Shown here in pieces: positions 34,990 to 44,219 of a stretch of DNA of 64,000 nucleotides. The DNA is from Hydrogenovibrio sp. SC-1. Its GTDB lineage: Bacteria > Pseudomonadota > Gammaproteobacteria > Thiomicrospirales > Thiomicrospiraceae. The first letter of the stretch is position 1. Each line of letters opens with the position of its first letter. The notes beneath the pieces are model-generated. The model was not told the origin of the DNA and did not search any database. It saw only the letters and a list, made by a program, of their open reading frames with translations. Position numbers and translations under genes: made by a program. Where the stretch lies: positions 1-64,000 of the forward strand of contig NZ_PKGB01000011.1 in assembly GCF_002848135.1 (NCBI RefSeq). Direction: 5' to 3'.

Positions 34990-37900
34990 ATGTTTAAACG
35001 AAAACAGCGATTTTCAATTAAGGTCACCATCTTTACGCACTTATTATTGATGATTGCAATCACCTCTTTGGCTTTGATTGGCATTCAATCCTATTACAAT
35101 CATCAATATGCAAATCAATCTGTTACCGAACGTTTTCAACAATTGTTTGAACGCATTGAACTTAAAAATAAAATACTAGACCAGCAGAGTCGAGCTCTGT
35201 TGAGTTTTATTGAAGAATACCCCAGCTTAAAAAGCAGTACCGCCGAACACCAATCTCAAGAAGCCATATTACAGACCCTTGTCAAAACATTAACCAACTT
35301 TCCCGAAGCCTATGCTATTTATATTGGTCATGCCGATGGGCGGTTTTTTGAAGTGATTAATATGAACCATAGCCCGGACTTGTGGCAACTTTTAAAGGCA
35401 CCGAAATTAGCACGGTGGGGTGTGATTGAGGTTTCTCCAGACGGTGGGGATCAAGCCTACCAACATCGTTTTTATAATGAAGCGTTGCAATTAATTGACC
35501 AGAGAAGAACGGCTACAAATTATGTCCCCGCTGAACGTCCTTGGTATCAGGGGGCTATCAAAAGTACCCGCATCTATAAATCAAACCCCTATTTATTTTG
35601 GCACCTTAAAAGTCCAGGTATTACCTATTCCAAACGGATTAGAGACACCCAATCAGTGGTGGCTGTGGATTATACTGTTCAACATATGACCCAGTTGCTA
35701 GAAAAGTTCAAACCGACTCCAGACAGTCATGTTGTCCTTTTTAATGAAGCTGGTCAGCGAATATTAGAAAGTAGCCCAAGACAGATACAAGAGCCCTTAC
35801 CAACTTCAGCCCCCATGAAACTGAGTGTTAAGGAGCAAGCTCTAATAGAAAATACGCCTGAATTGAAGGTGTCTAACCAATTGAATTGGGCACCCTTTGA
35901 TTTTGTTCGCAATGGTCAGCCTCAAGGTTTTTCAGTCGATGTCATGCGGTTGATTGCGGCTAAAACAGGGTTGAGGCTACAATTTGTTAATGATTATACT
36001 TGGCAACAGATCCTAAAACAGTTTGAAGCGGGTCGGCTGGATATGGTTCACAGTATTTTCCATACGGTGCAGCGGGCTGAAATTGGAAGTTTTAGTGATG
36101 CTTATTATCCAATACGGGAATATCTCATTACTCATAAAGATGTTGGCGATATTATCGATGATAAGGTATTTGAATCATTAACTTTTGCTTTGGTAAAGGG
36201 TTGGAAAAATACCGAGTATTTATTAAACCGTTATAAAAATCTGAAATTTAAACTCTATGACGATACCTTAAGTCGGATGATTGCCGTTAATAAGGGTGAA
36301 GCCGATGCGCTGATTGATAATTCAGATACTTATGCAAGACTTAAAGCTCAGTATCAACTCAACCAGTTAAAGCTTAATCGTCCAATGGATGAGTTGATGC
36401 CTCTTCCTGCCGAAAAGTTGCGGTTGATGCTTCATCCAGATTATCACTATCTACTTCCCATTTTAAATCGGGCATTAGCCGCGATCAGCCAAACAGAATT
36501 TCAAACTTTAAAACAACGTTGGCAACTCAATGGTCAGGCCTCTCTAGATCGGATGTCGTTACCCGATCGGCTTTATTATGAATTATTAAACCGAATGCCG
36601 TTAGCTGAGGCAAAAACTTTTTATGAGTTTAATTTGGATAGTCAGCGTTATTTGTCGGCATATAGTCTGATCAACTACACTGGCAGTGAAAAAAACTATT
36701 TGGCAGTTTTTGTTCCTAAATCAGCCTTGATGGCGCCTTTTAATCAACAACGGACGATGACTCTTTGGGCGGTTACAGCTGTGTTATTGATTATTTTATG
36801 GTTAGCGCATTATTCATCAACGGTTTTAGTGAAGCCTATTCGAGAATTAATGCATAGAAACCAATTGGTTGAGAAACGAAACTTTGACCAAGTAACACCT
36901 GTTAAGACTTATATTCAAGAACTGGATGAATTATCCCAAACCTTCCTGAAAGTGGCCGATAGCTTTAGGAACCATGAAAAAGAGCAGGATGCACTGCTTA
37001 AAAGCTTTATTGAATTAGTTGCTAAAGCAATTGATGAAAAATCACCTTATACCGGTGCCCACTGTGCCAGAGTGCCCCAGTTGGCATTAATGATATTAGA
37101 TAAAGCTAAGCAGGAAGAAAGCCAACCTTTTAAAAACTTCCAAATGGATGAGAACGAACAAAAAGCATTTGAGATGGGGGCTTGGTTACATGATTGCGGC
37201 AAAATTACGACACCTGACTATGTGTTGGATAAGAGTACCAAACTAGATACTTTTTATAACCGAATTCATGAAATCAGAACGCGATTTGAGGTGTTATGGC
37301 GGGATGCAGAAATTCAGTATTATCGGTCGTTAATCAACCAAGTTGATAAGGTTCAGGCAACAGCAAAATTAAAAGCCATGCAAGACCAGTTGCAGCACGA
37401 GTTTGCTTTGGTTGCGCAGGCAAATTTGGCAACGAATGGAGTCGATGCAGAGCTGTGTGAAAAGTTAACAGCGATTGGTAGCCGAGATTGGCAACGCCAT
37501 TTTGATAATCGTCTAGGCCTGTCTGACATTCAGCTAGCAGAGTTTCCAGCAAAGGAGGAGTCTTTGCCTGCTACTGAAAAACTGTTGGATGATAAACCTG
37601 AACACTGTATAGCACGCCGTCATTTTGACGAACAAGCGTATCACCAAGAGGGCTTCAAACTGCCCGTGCCATCGTTATTATATAATTTGGGTGAGTTACA
37701 TAACTTAACCATTCAGCAGGGCACCTTGTCACCAGAAGAGCGCTTTAAGGTCAGTGAACACGTGATGATGACGTTACGTATGCTTGAACATTTACCTTTC
37801 CCAGACATTTATCAAGGTGTTGCTACTTACGCCGGCACCCATCATGAAAAGCTGGATGGTTCAGGCTATCCTCGCCAATTGGATGCATCTCAATTGTCAA

Positions 37901-38160
37901 TACCGGAAAGGATTATGGCAATTGCCGATATTTTTGAAGCCTTGACAGCACCTGACCGTCCTTATAAAAAAGCCAATAAATTATCGGTCGCCTTAAATAT
38001 TTTATTGGATATGTGCCAATCGGGTCAGTTAGATAAAGAGGTTTTTGCATTATTACTGACCTCAGGCGTTTATCAACAGTATGCACAACAATATTTAAAG
38101 CCCGAGCAAATTGATGAAGTCGATATTGATCGGTACTTAAATGCGTTGAATGAAACTTGA
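34990..38160 (+). CDS. HD-GYP cyclic-di-GMP phosphodiesterase with periplasmic sensors
   Basis: 1056 residues. A membrane helix (about 11-31), a Cache-like periplasmic region (about 35-275), a substrate-binding-protein domain of the SBP_bac_3 type (about 280-515, NWAPFDFVRNGQPQGFSVDV), a second membrane helix (about 594-612), a HAMP-like linker and a cytoplasmic HD-GYP domain. Catalytic residues are seen in YTGAHC (His694), LHDCGK (His734) and HHEKLDGSGYP (from 951). About 150 extra residues separate the HD and HHE motifs compared with standard HD-GYP. It should hydrolyse cyclic di-GMP in response to an extracytoplasmic ligand, perhaps an amino acid. AAGGA precedes the ATG. Confidence 0.88.
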   Translation: MFKRKQRFSIKVTIFTHLLLMIAITSLALIGIQSYYNHQYANQSVTERFQQLFERIELKNKILDQQSRALLSFIEEYPSLKSSTAEHQSQEAILQTLVKTLTNFPEAYAIYIGHADGRFFEVINMNHSPDLWQLLKAPKLARWGVIEVSPDGGDQAYQHRFYNEALQLIDQRRTATNYVPAERPWYQGAIKSTRIYKSNPYLFWHLKSPGITYSKRIRDTQSVVAVDYTVQHMTQLLEKFKPTPDSHVVLFNEAGQRILESSPRQIQEPLPTSAPMKLSVKEQALIENTPELKVSNQLNWAPFDFVRNGQPQGFSVDVMRLIAAKTGLRLQFVNDYTWQQILKQFEAGRLDMVHSIFHTVQRAEIGSFSDAYYPIREYLITHKDVGDIIDDKVFESLTFALVKGWKNTEYLLNRYKNLKFKLYDDTLSRMIAVNKGEADALIDNSDTYARLKAQYQLNQLKLNRPMDELMPLPAEKLRLMLHPDYHYLLPILNRALAAISQTEFQTLKQRWQLNGQASLDRMSLPDRLYYELLNRMPLAEAKTFYEFNLDSQRYLSAYSLINYTGSEKNYLAVFVPKSALMAPFNQQRTMTLWAVTAVLLIILWLAHYSSTVLVKPIRELMHRNQLVEKRNFDQVTPVKTYIQELDELSQTFLKVADSFRNHEKEQDALLKSFIELVAKAIDEKSPYTGAHCARVPQLALMILDKAKQEESQPFKNFQMDENEQKAFEMGAWLHDCGKITTPDYVLDKSTKLDTFYNRIHEIRTRFEVLWRDAEIQYYRSLINQVDKVQATAKLKAMQDQLQHEFALVAQANLATNGVDAELCEKLTAIGSRDWQRHFDNRLGLSDIQLAEFPAKEESLPATEKLLDDKPEHCIARRHFDEQAYHQEGFKLPVPSLLYNLGELHNLTIQQGTLSPEERFKVSEHVMMTLRMLEHLPFPDIYQGVATYAGTHHEKLDGSGYPRQLDASQLSIPERIMAIADIFEALTAPDRPYKKANKLSVALNILLDMCQSGQLDKEVFALLLTSGVYQQYAQQYLKPEQIDEVDIDRYLNALNET

Positions 38161-38230
38161 GCATTTTTTAGGCGTATTTTTCGATTACAATAGCCGCACT
38201 GAATAGACATCCATAAAAATCTCTTGCCCC

Positions 38231-40774
38231 ATGTCTGCAAATAATCAAACCGAATTACCGATCACACAGTTTTTACCTCAATTGGTCGATGGTTTTAGCC
38301 AAAATCCAAATTGGGTATTACAAGCCGAACCCGGTGCGGGAAAATCGACTTTGGTGCCACTCGCCTTTTTGGCCTCTGCAGCGTTTTCTAATCAAATCAT
38401 TATACTTTTAGAGCCAAGACGATTGGCTGTGCGAACCCTTGCAAACTATTTAGCCAAGCAGTTAGGAGAAAGGGTCGGTGAAACCGTTGGTTATCATGTG
38501 CGAAATGATCGGCGCGTCTCGTCCCAAACACGTTTAGAAATTGTGACCGAAGGCATCTTAACAAGACGCCTGCAACAAGACCCGGAATTGCCAGGGGTTG
38601 GGCTCATTATTTTTGATGAATTTCATGAAAGATCCATTCATGCTGACTTAGCCTTAACGTTATGTTTGGATGTTCAAACCGCATTGCGCCCTGAGCTCAA
38701 GCTGTTGGTGATGTCGGCGACCATCGAAACAACCACTCTCAGTCGGTATTTAAAGCAAGCCCCCATTTTGCAGGTTCCAGGTCGCACCTTTGAGGTTAAA
38801 ACTGTTTATGCGCCACAGCCCATCAAGGGAACGCATTTCCATGACTGGTCAGGGGACTGTATTCATCTGATCCAACGGGCATTACAAAATAGTCAGAAAG
38901 ATGTGCTGGTTTTCTTACCGGGTAAAGCGGAAATTCATCGGCTTCAAAATCAACTGGAGGCTAAAAATTGGCCAGGCCTGGTCGTTTTGCCTTTGTATGG
39001 CAGTTTGCCCATTGCCGAACAAGAGGCCGCTATCATGCCGGACGTTCAAGGACGACGAAAAGTGGTGTTGTCTACCAATTTAGCCGAAACCAGCTTAACC
39101 ATTGAAGGGATTGATGCGGTAGTGGATTCAGGATGGGTGCGTAAAGCGGTTTACGATGTGACTAGTGGCATGACTCGATTAATGACACAACCTTGTTCGA
39201 AGGCATCAGCCGATCAACGTCAGGGACGAGCGGGGCGTTTAGGGCCGGGCATTTGCTATCGACTGATGTCGGAGAGTCAATATCAACAAAGAGCGGACTT
39301 TGATGCTGAAGAAATCACCCAAACTGAGTTGACGCAATTGTGTATGGAGTTGGCGCAATGGGGCGTTCATGATATTGACGAACTGGATTGGTTAACACCA
39401 CCACCCGAAGCCCATTTTAAAGTGGCTCAAACCCTATTACAGTCACTGGACCTGTTAACGGAAACCGGCCAATTATCAGCGCGGGGCCAACAAGCGGCGC
39501 AATGGTCAATCGATCCACGTTTGGCTAGAATTTTAATTTTTGCCCAAACCCAATCCGCTGAAATTCAACATTTGGCGTGTGATTTGGTTGCGTTATTGAT
39601 TGAAGGGGATGTGTTTCAATCTGCCGACGATGTTGATATGACACAACGTTTGCTAGCGATACAGTCTGCGAGAGATTCATCGGCAAAGCATCGCCAAAAC
39701 TCACAAATTCGTCCGCACTTAATGCGGCAACTGCTAAAAACAGCGACGCGCCTTAGACAACAATTAGGCGCACAGCCCAGTCAGTTGGCGCTTGACCTGT
39801 TACATTCGCAGACAGGACGGTTATTGGCGGTCGGGTTTCCCGATCGCATTGCACAATGTCGTTCCAATAAAAGCGGCCGCTATCGACTGAGTAATGGTAA
39901 AGGCGCGATACTTTCGCAACAGGATTCCCTTATCCAACACTCTTGGTTGGTGGTAGCTGCTATTGATGGGCAGCGTCAAGCTGCCAGAATTTTTCTTGCG
40001 GCCCCCATCGATGTGAATACGCTTAAGTCGCTGTTCGAATCCAAAATTCGCTGCGAACCTCGATTGCAGTATGACGAAGCCAAACAGACGGTAACGGCTC
40101 AACAAATCACTCGGTTAGGCGCATTAATCCTATCCGAAACCACTTTGCCCAAGCCCAGCCGGGCAGAGTTCCAGCAAGCACTGGCCGCTTTGTTGCCGAA
40201 ACATCCGTCTTTATTGCATTGGTCTGAGAAAACCATGCAGTGGTTGAGTCGAGTGAGATGGCTGGCTGTGTATCAGTCAGATTGGCCTAATTTCGACCAG
40301 GCCTGGTTAGAATCGAATTATGACCACTGGTTATCGCCATATTTGAATCATGTTCAATCGGTGAAAGATTTACAAGCGGTTGACCTATTGCCCTTATTAC
40401 AGGCCCAGCTCAACTACGAACAATTGCAAGTGTTGGATCAACAAGCACCCTCAGTTTATACCGCGCCATCTGGAAAACGCGTGCCTATTGTTTATAGCCA
40501 ACAACTGGCGCCCAAAGTTGCTATTCAATTACAAGAAGTGCTAGGGGAGCAGAATGCACCTCGATTAGCTGGCGGTCAGGTGTCTTTAACCTTTGAACTG
40601 TTGTCGCCAGCCAGAAGGCCGATTCAGACCACGGCTGACTTAGCTGGATTTTGGCAAAGTTCTTATTTTGAGGTGATTAAAGAGATGAAAGGGCGTTATC
40701 CTAAGCACCGTTGGCCAGATAACCCTTTAGAAGCTCCCGCTGGGCATTCCATTAAGCGCCGCCAAACCAACTGA
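38231..40774 (+). CDS. hrpB: ATP-dependent helicase HrpB
   Basis: 847 residues of the DEAH/RHA helicase family, HrpB subgroup. Walker A is AEPGAGKST, motif II is DEFHERSIHADLAL, motif III MSATIE, motif VI QRQGRAGR, followed by the helicase-associated domain and the HrpB C-terminal region ending RRPIQTTADLAGFWQSSYFEVIKEMKGRYPKHRWPDNP. Bacterial HrpB is a presumed RNA helicase of uncertain role. Its last 23 bp overlap the convergent yqaA gene. It holds two CCAGGCCTGG copies in two different frames. Confidence 0.93.
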   Translation: MSANNQTELPITQFLPQLVDGFSQNPNWVLQAEPGAGKSTLVPLAFLASAAFSNQIIILLEPRRLAVRTLANYLAKQLGERVGETVGYHVRNDRRVSSQTRLEIVTEGILTRRLQQDPELPGVGLIIFDEFHERSIHADLALTLCLDVQTALRPELKLLVMSATIETTTLSRYLKQAPILQVPGRTFEVKTVYAPQPIKGTHFHDWSGDCIHLIQRALQNSQKDVLVFLPGKAEIHRLQNQLEAKNWPGLVVLPLYGSLPIAEQEAAIMPDVQGRRKVVLSTNLAETSLTIEGIDAVVDSGWVRKAVYDVTSGMTRLMTQPCSKASADQRQGRAGRLGPGICYRLMSESQYQQRADFDAEEITQTELTQLCMELAQWGVHDIDELDWLTPPPEAHFKVAQTLLQSLDLLTETGQLSARGQQAAQWSIDPRLARILIFAQTQSAEIQHLACDLVALLIEGDVFQSADDVDMTQRLLAIQSARDSSAKHRQNSQIRPHLMRQLLKTATRLRQQLGAQPSQLALDLLHSQTGRLLAVGFPDRIAQCRSNKSGRYRLSNGKGAILSQQDSLIQHSWLVVAAIDGQRQAARIFLAAPIDVNTLKSLFESKIRCEPRLQYDEAKQTVTAQQITRLGALILSETTLPKPSRAEFQQALAALLPKHPSLLHWSEKTMQWLSRVRWLAVYQSDWPNFDQAWLESNYDHWLSPYLNHVQSVKDLQAVDLLPLLQAQLNYEQLQVLDQQAPSVYTAPSGKRVPIVYSQQLAPKVAIQLQEVLGEQNAPRLAGGQVSLTFELLSPARRPIQTTADLAGFWQSSYFEVIKEMKGRYPKHRWPDNPLEAPAGHSIKRRQTN
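38972..38981. repeat. CCAGGCCTGG palindrome (hrpB, first)
   Basis: Exact copy, flanks AAATTGG and TCGTTTTG. Encodes Trp-Pro-Gly-Leu-Val. Confidence 0.9.
40297..40306. repeat. CCAGGCCTGG palindrome (hrpB, second)
   Basis: Exact copy, flanks TTTCGA and TTAGAATC. Encodes Asp-Gln-Ala-Trp. Confidence 0.9.
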
Positions 40775-41183
40775 GCGCGCCTAGTAAAAGCGCATAACGG
40801 GTTCCTTTGCCAATGGCGACTAGAATACAAAACCCAATAAAAGACAATCGCATCATCCCGGCAATAAATGTGAGTGCATCTCCTAAAATGGGCAGCCAAG
40901 CAAACAATAATGACCAATAGCCATAACGTTGAAACCAGCGCTGGCTACTATGGAGGCGTTCGGCTTTAAACGGAAACCAGCGATGTTGTTGATAGTGCAG
41001 AAAATAGCGACCCAAAGCATAATTCACCATTGAGCCAAGTGTATTGCCCGCCGTGGCCCAAACCCAAAGCAGCCAAAGTGAGTCGCCAGATGTAGCCAAA
41101 CTTAATAACAGCACTTCCGAGCCAGCTGGAATAAGCGTGGCCGCCAAAAAAGCACTGAAAAAAAGCGTTAGATAAGAGTCCAT
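40752..41183 (-). CDS. yqaA: YqaA-family (SNARE-associated/DedA-like) membrane protein
   Basis: 143 residues with about four membrane segments: LFFSAFLAATLIPAGSEVLLL, GNTLGSMVNYALGRYF, RYGYWSLLFAWLPILGDALTFIAGMMRL and a final segment. This is the VTT/DedA-like fold of YqaA. DedA relatives flip or transport lipids, but the role of YqaA is unknown. It converges with hrpB and overlaps it by 23 bp. The MsrA/B gene lies behind it on the same strand. Confidence 0.88.
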   Translation of the reverse strand: MDSYLTLFFSAFLAATLIPAGSEVLLLSLATSGDSLWLLWVWATAGNTLGSMVNYALGRYFLHYQQHRWFPFKAERLHSSQRWFQRYGYWSLLFAWLPILGDALTFIAGMMRLSFIGFCILVAIGKGTRYALLLGALSWFGGA

Positions 41184-41257
41184 GTGACTATTTTAAGCGA
41201 TGCCTAGAACTGTATTTAGGTGTTTATCACGTTTGTGAGACAAAGATAATCTATCTT

Positions 41258-42565
41258 CTAGTCGGCAACAAATTTAAGCACATTGCCGTTAATGCAATAG
41301 CGCTTATGAGTCGGTGGTGGGCCGTCATTGAAAACATGACCTAAATGAATGCCAGAGCTGGCGCTGCGCACTTCGGTTCGCGTCATACCATGACTATGGT
41401 CTGGATGTTCAGTAATCGCGCCTTCAACCGGGTTAAAAAAGCTGGGCCAACCGGAGCCACTTTCAAATTTAGTATCGGTGCGAAATAGTGGCGCACCGGT
41501 GATTGGGTCCACAAAGGTGCCTGGACGTTTTTCATCAAGATGCGATCCACTAAAGGCGGGTTCGGTGCCTTGTTCAAACGCGATTCGCTGTTGTTGTGGC
41601 GTGAGAAGTTGAAAGCCAAGCCATTGCCAAAAACGCGTTTTATCGCCGGTATAGCCGGTAAAACGAGAAGTCTCTTGACCGTCTTTGAATAAGACAATGG
41701 TTGGGGTGGCAAATAACGGTTGGGCTAGCTTCCAACCTGCAGGCGGTTGCGGGGTTAGGGTAGTTGCAACGGCGACTTCAGATTGCCAGTTGGATAAAAT
41801 TTCTTGCTTAAATGCTTTGCAATATTGACATTCTTCTGCTTCAAAAACAATTAATTGTAATGACTTGTTCAAGTCTTTTGCCGATAAGGTAGTCGCAGGA
41901 TCGGTTGGTGCGGTAGTTGAAGTGGAGGGTGTCGTATTTGGATATTTGACGCCAGTTCCGCCTAAGCCACAATAGCCATTGGGATTTTTTTGCAGATAAT
42001 TCTGGTGGTATTCTTCCGCGGATGTGTAGTGACGTAACGGTGCAATTTCGGTGGTGATTTTGGGGTAGCCGGCCTTATCTAAAGCAACTTGATATTGTTG
42101 TTTGGTGGCTTCCGCCAAATTGGCTTGTTTAGGTGACTGAGTGTAGATAGCACTTCGATAGTTACTGCCAATATCATTGCCCTGACGGTCGCCCTGAGTG
42201 GGATTGTGATTCTCCCAAAAGTGAATCAGTAGGGTTTCAAGCGAGACGACTTGTGGATCAAAGGTCACTTTAATCACTTCGGCATGATTACGCGCTTGAC
42301 TCATCCCCATCCGAATCTGTTTTTCAAGCCTTAAGACTTGTTCATAGCTAGTCTGAGGTTGATCGCCACCCGCATAACCGCTTTCAACATCTAGCACGCC
42401 CTTTATCGCACTCATGCGTTTTTCGGCACCCCAAAAACAGCCCATCGCAAACACAATGGATTCGGTTTTATTTGCGGTTTGGCTATCAGACATCTTGACC
42501 TCCTGAGCATAGGCTTGAACAAATAGACTACTAACGAAATATGATAACAAGATCAGAATGCGCAT
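41258..42565 (-). CDS. msrAB: Exported MsrA-thioredoxin-MsrB fusion
   Basis: 435 residues. A signal peptide (1-20, cut after AYA) is followed by MsrA (about 35-205, Cys43 in GCFWG, Cys199 in GYCG), a Ser/Thr/Pro linker, a thioredoxin-like domain (about 231-320, CQYC at 246-249) and MsrB (about 320-435, Cys424 in RYCINGN). It should repair both methionine sulfoxide isomers in periplasmic proteins. The MsrB part lacks the two zinc CxxC pairs. The order differs from Neisseria PilB, where thioredoxin comes first. The inner domain may recycle the two reductases. Confidence 0.92.
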   Translation of the reverse strand: MRILILLSYFVSSLFVQAYAQEVKMSDSQTANKTESIVFAMGCFWGAEKRMSAIKGVLDVESGYAGGDQPQTSYEQVLRLEKQIRMGMSQARNHAEVIKVTFDPQVVSLETLLIHFWENHNPTQGDRQGNDIGSNYRSAIYTQSPKQANLAEATKQQYQVALDKAGYPKITTEIAPLRHYTSAEEYHQNYLQKNPNGYCGLGGTGVKYPNTTPSTSTTAPTDPATTLSAKDLNKSLQLIVFEAEECQYCKAFKQEILSNWQSEVAVATTLTPQPPAGWKLAQPLFATPTIVLFKDGQETSRFTGYTGDKTRFWQWLGFQLLTPQQQRIAFEQGTEPAFSGSHLDEKRPGTFVDPITGAPLFRTDTKFESGSGWPSFFNPVEGAITEHPDHSHGMTRTEVRSASSGIHLGHVFNDGPPPTHKRYCINGNVLKFVAD

Positions 42566-42669
42566 AACAATATCCTAGTAGATAAGTGGGTTATTGATAG
42601 CTTACACAAAATTGATACTTGAAACTATGACTCAAGCTTTGAGATGGTCGAAAAATCGCTTAAAAGCAA

Positions 42670-42679
42670 CCAGGCCCGG
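42670..42679. repeat. CCAGGCCTGG family, one mismatch (intergenic)
   Basis: Reads CCAGGCCCGG, flanks AAAGCAA and TCGTTTTAG, 14 bp beyond the stop of the DnaT-like gene. It keeps the full right-hand flank of the family. Confidence 0.8.
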
Positions 42680-42692
42680 TCGTTTTAGCCCG

Positions 42693-43391
42693 TTATTCGT
42701 GGGTAATTTTAGGGGAGTGGTACAACTGTGGATCTTGAGATTTCTTCTTTAACCAGTTGCTGGCTGCGGTTTGAGCCGATCTCTCAATGGCGGCACGTTT
42801 GCCGTTGCCGGGTGTCTGGTTTTGTTGCTGTTTGTCTTTGCTGTTACTGACCCAGAACCGCCAATAGGCAACTAGGTCACTGTTCCAAAAGCGATCTGGG
42901 TTGGCCGCAACATAGTGTAGAAACTTGTCAAAGCTTTGATTGGCCATGGCTTCAGATAGCCCTTCTTGTTGCGCATAAAGCAATAGTGATTCGGTTTGAT
43001 CCTTTAATAATCGAGACAGATTTTTATTGAGTAGAGTGTCGGTGCCTTCAAAGCGTTTTAAGTGTTTCTTTAAGTTATCGTCCAATAAGGGTTCTGAACT
43101 ACGTAAATTGGCATCGGCTTCAAGGGAGAGTCCGGTTTGTTGCTGAAAGGTGGTAGGGTTAATGGTAAAAATGCAATAGCCTTTTTGATTGCGACGCACA
43201 CTGATAATCTGGCGCTTTTCCAGCCGCAGTAGCACCTTGTGGAGCAGTTCATCATTCCAAAAAGCGAATAGGCTTTCGAGCGCATCCGTTTTGATGGGGG
43301 CTTGGTCGTAATTGTGCTGTATCCATCCTAGAAAGATGGCTTCATGGATCGATAGCGCTTCGGCAACTTGGGTGTCAAATTGAATTTGCAT
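42693..43391 (-). CDS. DnaT-like replication protein
   Basis: 232 residues. The N-terminal half (about 1-95) looks like a winged-helix replication domain (ALSIHEAIFLGWIQHN, then LHKVLLRLEKRQIISVRRN). The C-terminal region (about 145-190) has NQSFDKFLHYVAANPDRFWN then AYWRFWVSN, similar to the DnaT single-strand DNA-binding domain. DnaT helps PriA load the replicative helicase at stalled forks. The gene begins 2 bp after the stop of the gene behind it, so the two are made together. Could instead be a phage-derived replication initiator. Moderate certainty. Confidence 0.6.
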   Translation of the reverse strand: MQIQFDTQVAEALSIHEAIFLGWIQHNYDQAPIKTDALESLFAFWNDELLHKVLLRLEKRQIISVRRNQKGYCIFTINPTTFQQQTGLSLEADANLRSSEPLLDDNLKKHLKRFEGTDTLLNKNLSRLLKDQTESLLLYAQQEGLSEAMANQSFDKFLHYVAANPDRFWNSDLVAYWRFWVSNSKDKQQQNQTPGNGKRAAIERSAQTAASNWLKKKSQDPQLYHSPKITHE

Positions 43392-43393
43392 GG

Positions 43394-44047
43394 TTAATTA
43401 GACTGAGTTTGATTTTGTAAACTTTTGACCAGTTTATCAGTCTCGTGACTAATAGTGATTAAGTTGTCGGCACGACAAAGCTGTTGCATGACTTGCCTGG
43501 CCTTCACAGGATCTCCAATCAGGACTGGCGGGTTCTTTTTGGCGCCTTTTAGCTTGGCATTTTGGGCATTGATGATACCGGTCAACTCGACAGGAGGTTG
43601 GTGTTGCGCAGGCGTGCCGTAAAGGGCACGATAGGCATTTTTAAATTCATTGGCCTTAAAGGTTAAAGATTTTTCATCGGGAATATCGCACAGCGCCATC
43701 CAGCCGCCCATTTTATGAATAATTTGATGAATTAATGGGTCGTGAAAGACCACGTCCTGATAAGCCCCGACTTTTCGAATGGCGGTTTCCACTTCGTTCC
43801 AAGCGCGTAAGGCGTTATCCATAGTGCCGCCTTTACAGTTTTTGATAATGTCGGACACTTTGGGCCACCAGCGGCCTTCTTCTGGATGCTGTAGATGGGC
43901 ATTAAAAGCCGCCTGCACTTCTTCAATACTGTAATCTTTTAAGCCGTTCCAGTACATTTCAAAGGTCAGATCGGTTAAATCTTTTTCATAATAACTAAAC
44001 ACCCAACTAAGGATTTGCGAGAATTTTTCCATATCTTGAACTTGCAT
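43394..44047 (-). CDS. DUF6475-like replication-associated protein
   Basis: 217 residues. The N-terminal region has FSYYEKDLTDLTFEMYWNGL, then EVQAAFNAHLQHPEEGRWWPKVSDII, the pattern of phage-replication-P-like/DUF6475 proteins. The middle has GGWMALCDIPDEKSLTFKANEF, and the C-terminal 70 residues are basic and probably flexible. Such proteins may bring a helicase to replication complexes. Its stop is 2 bp from the start of the DnaT-like gene, so the pair probably forms one functional unit. AAGGAA precedes the ATG. No phage genes surround it. Confidence 0.55.
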   Translation of the reverse strand: MQVQDMEKFSQILSWVFSYYEKDLTDLTFEMYWNGLKDYSIEEVQAAFNAHLQHPEEGRWWPKVSDIIKNCKGGTMDNALRAWNEVETAIRKVGAYQDVVFHDPLIHQIIHKMGGWMALCDIPDEKSLTFKANEFKNAYRALYGTPAQHQPPVELTGIINAQNAKLKGAKKNPPVLIGDPVKARQVMQQLCRADNLITISHETDKLVKSLQNQTQSN

Positions 44048-44219
44048 AATATCGCTGGGTTCCTTTCTCTTAATGTTGATCTAGGGTATCGTTGGGTTTG
44101 TCTTTAAATGAACAGATTATTTTAGCATCTTCGTCATGAACGTGTATTGCCAATATTTTATTTTGACTGACGATAAATAGGTAAAATAAAGCGTTCATGG
44201 TGTTAATCGAAAGGACTTT

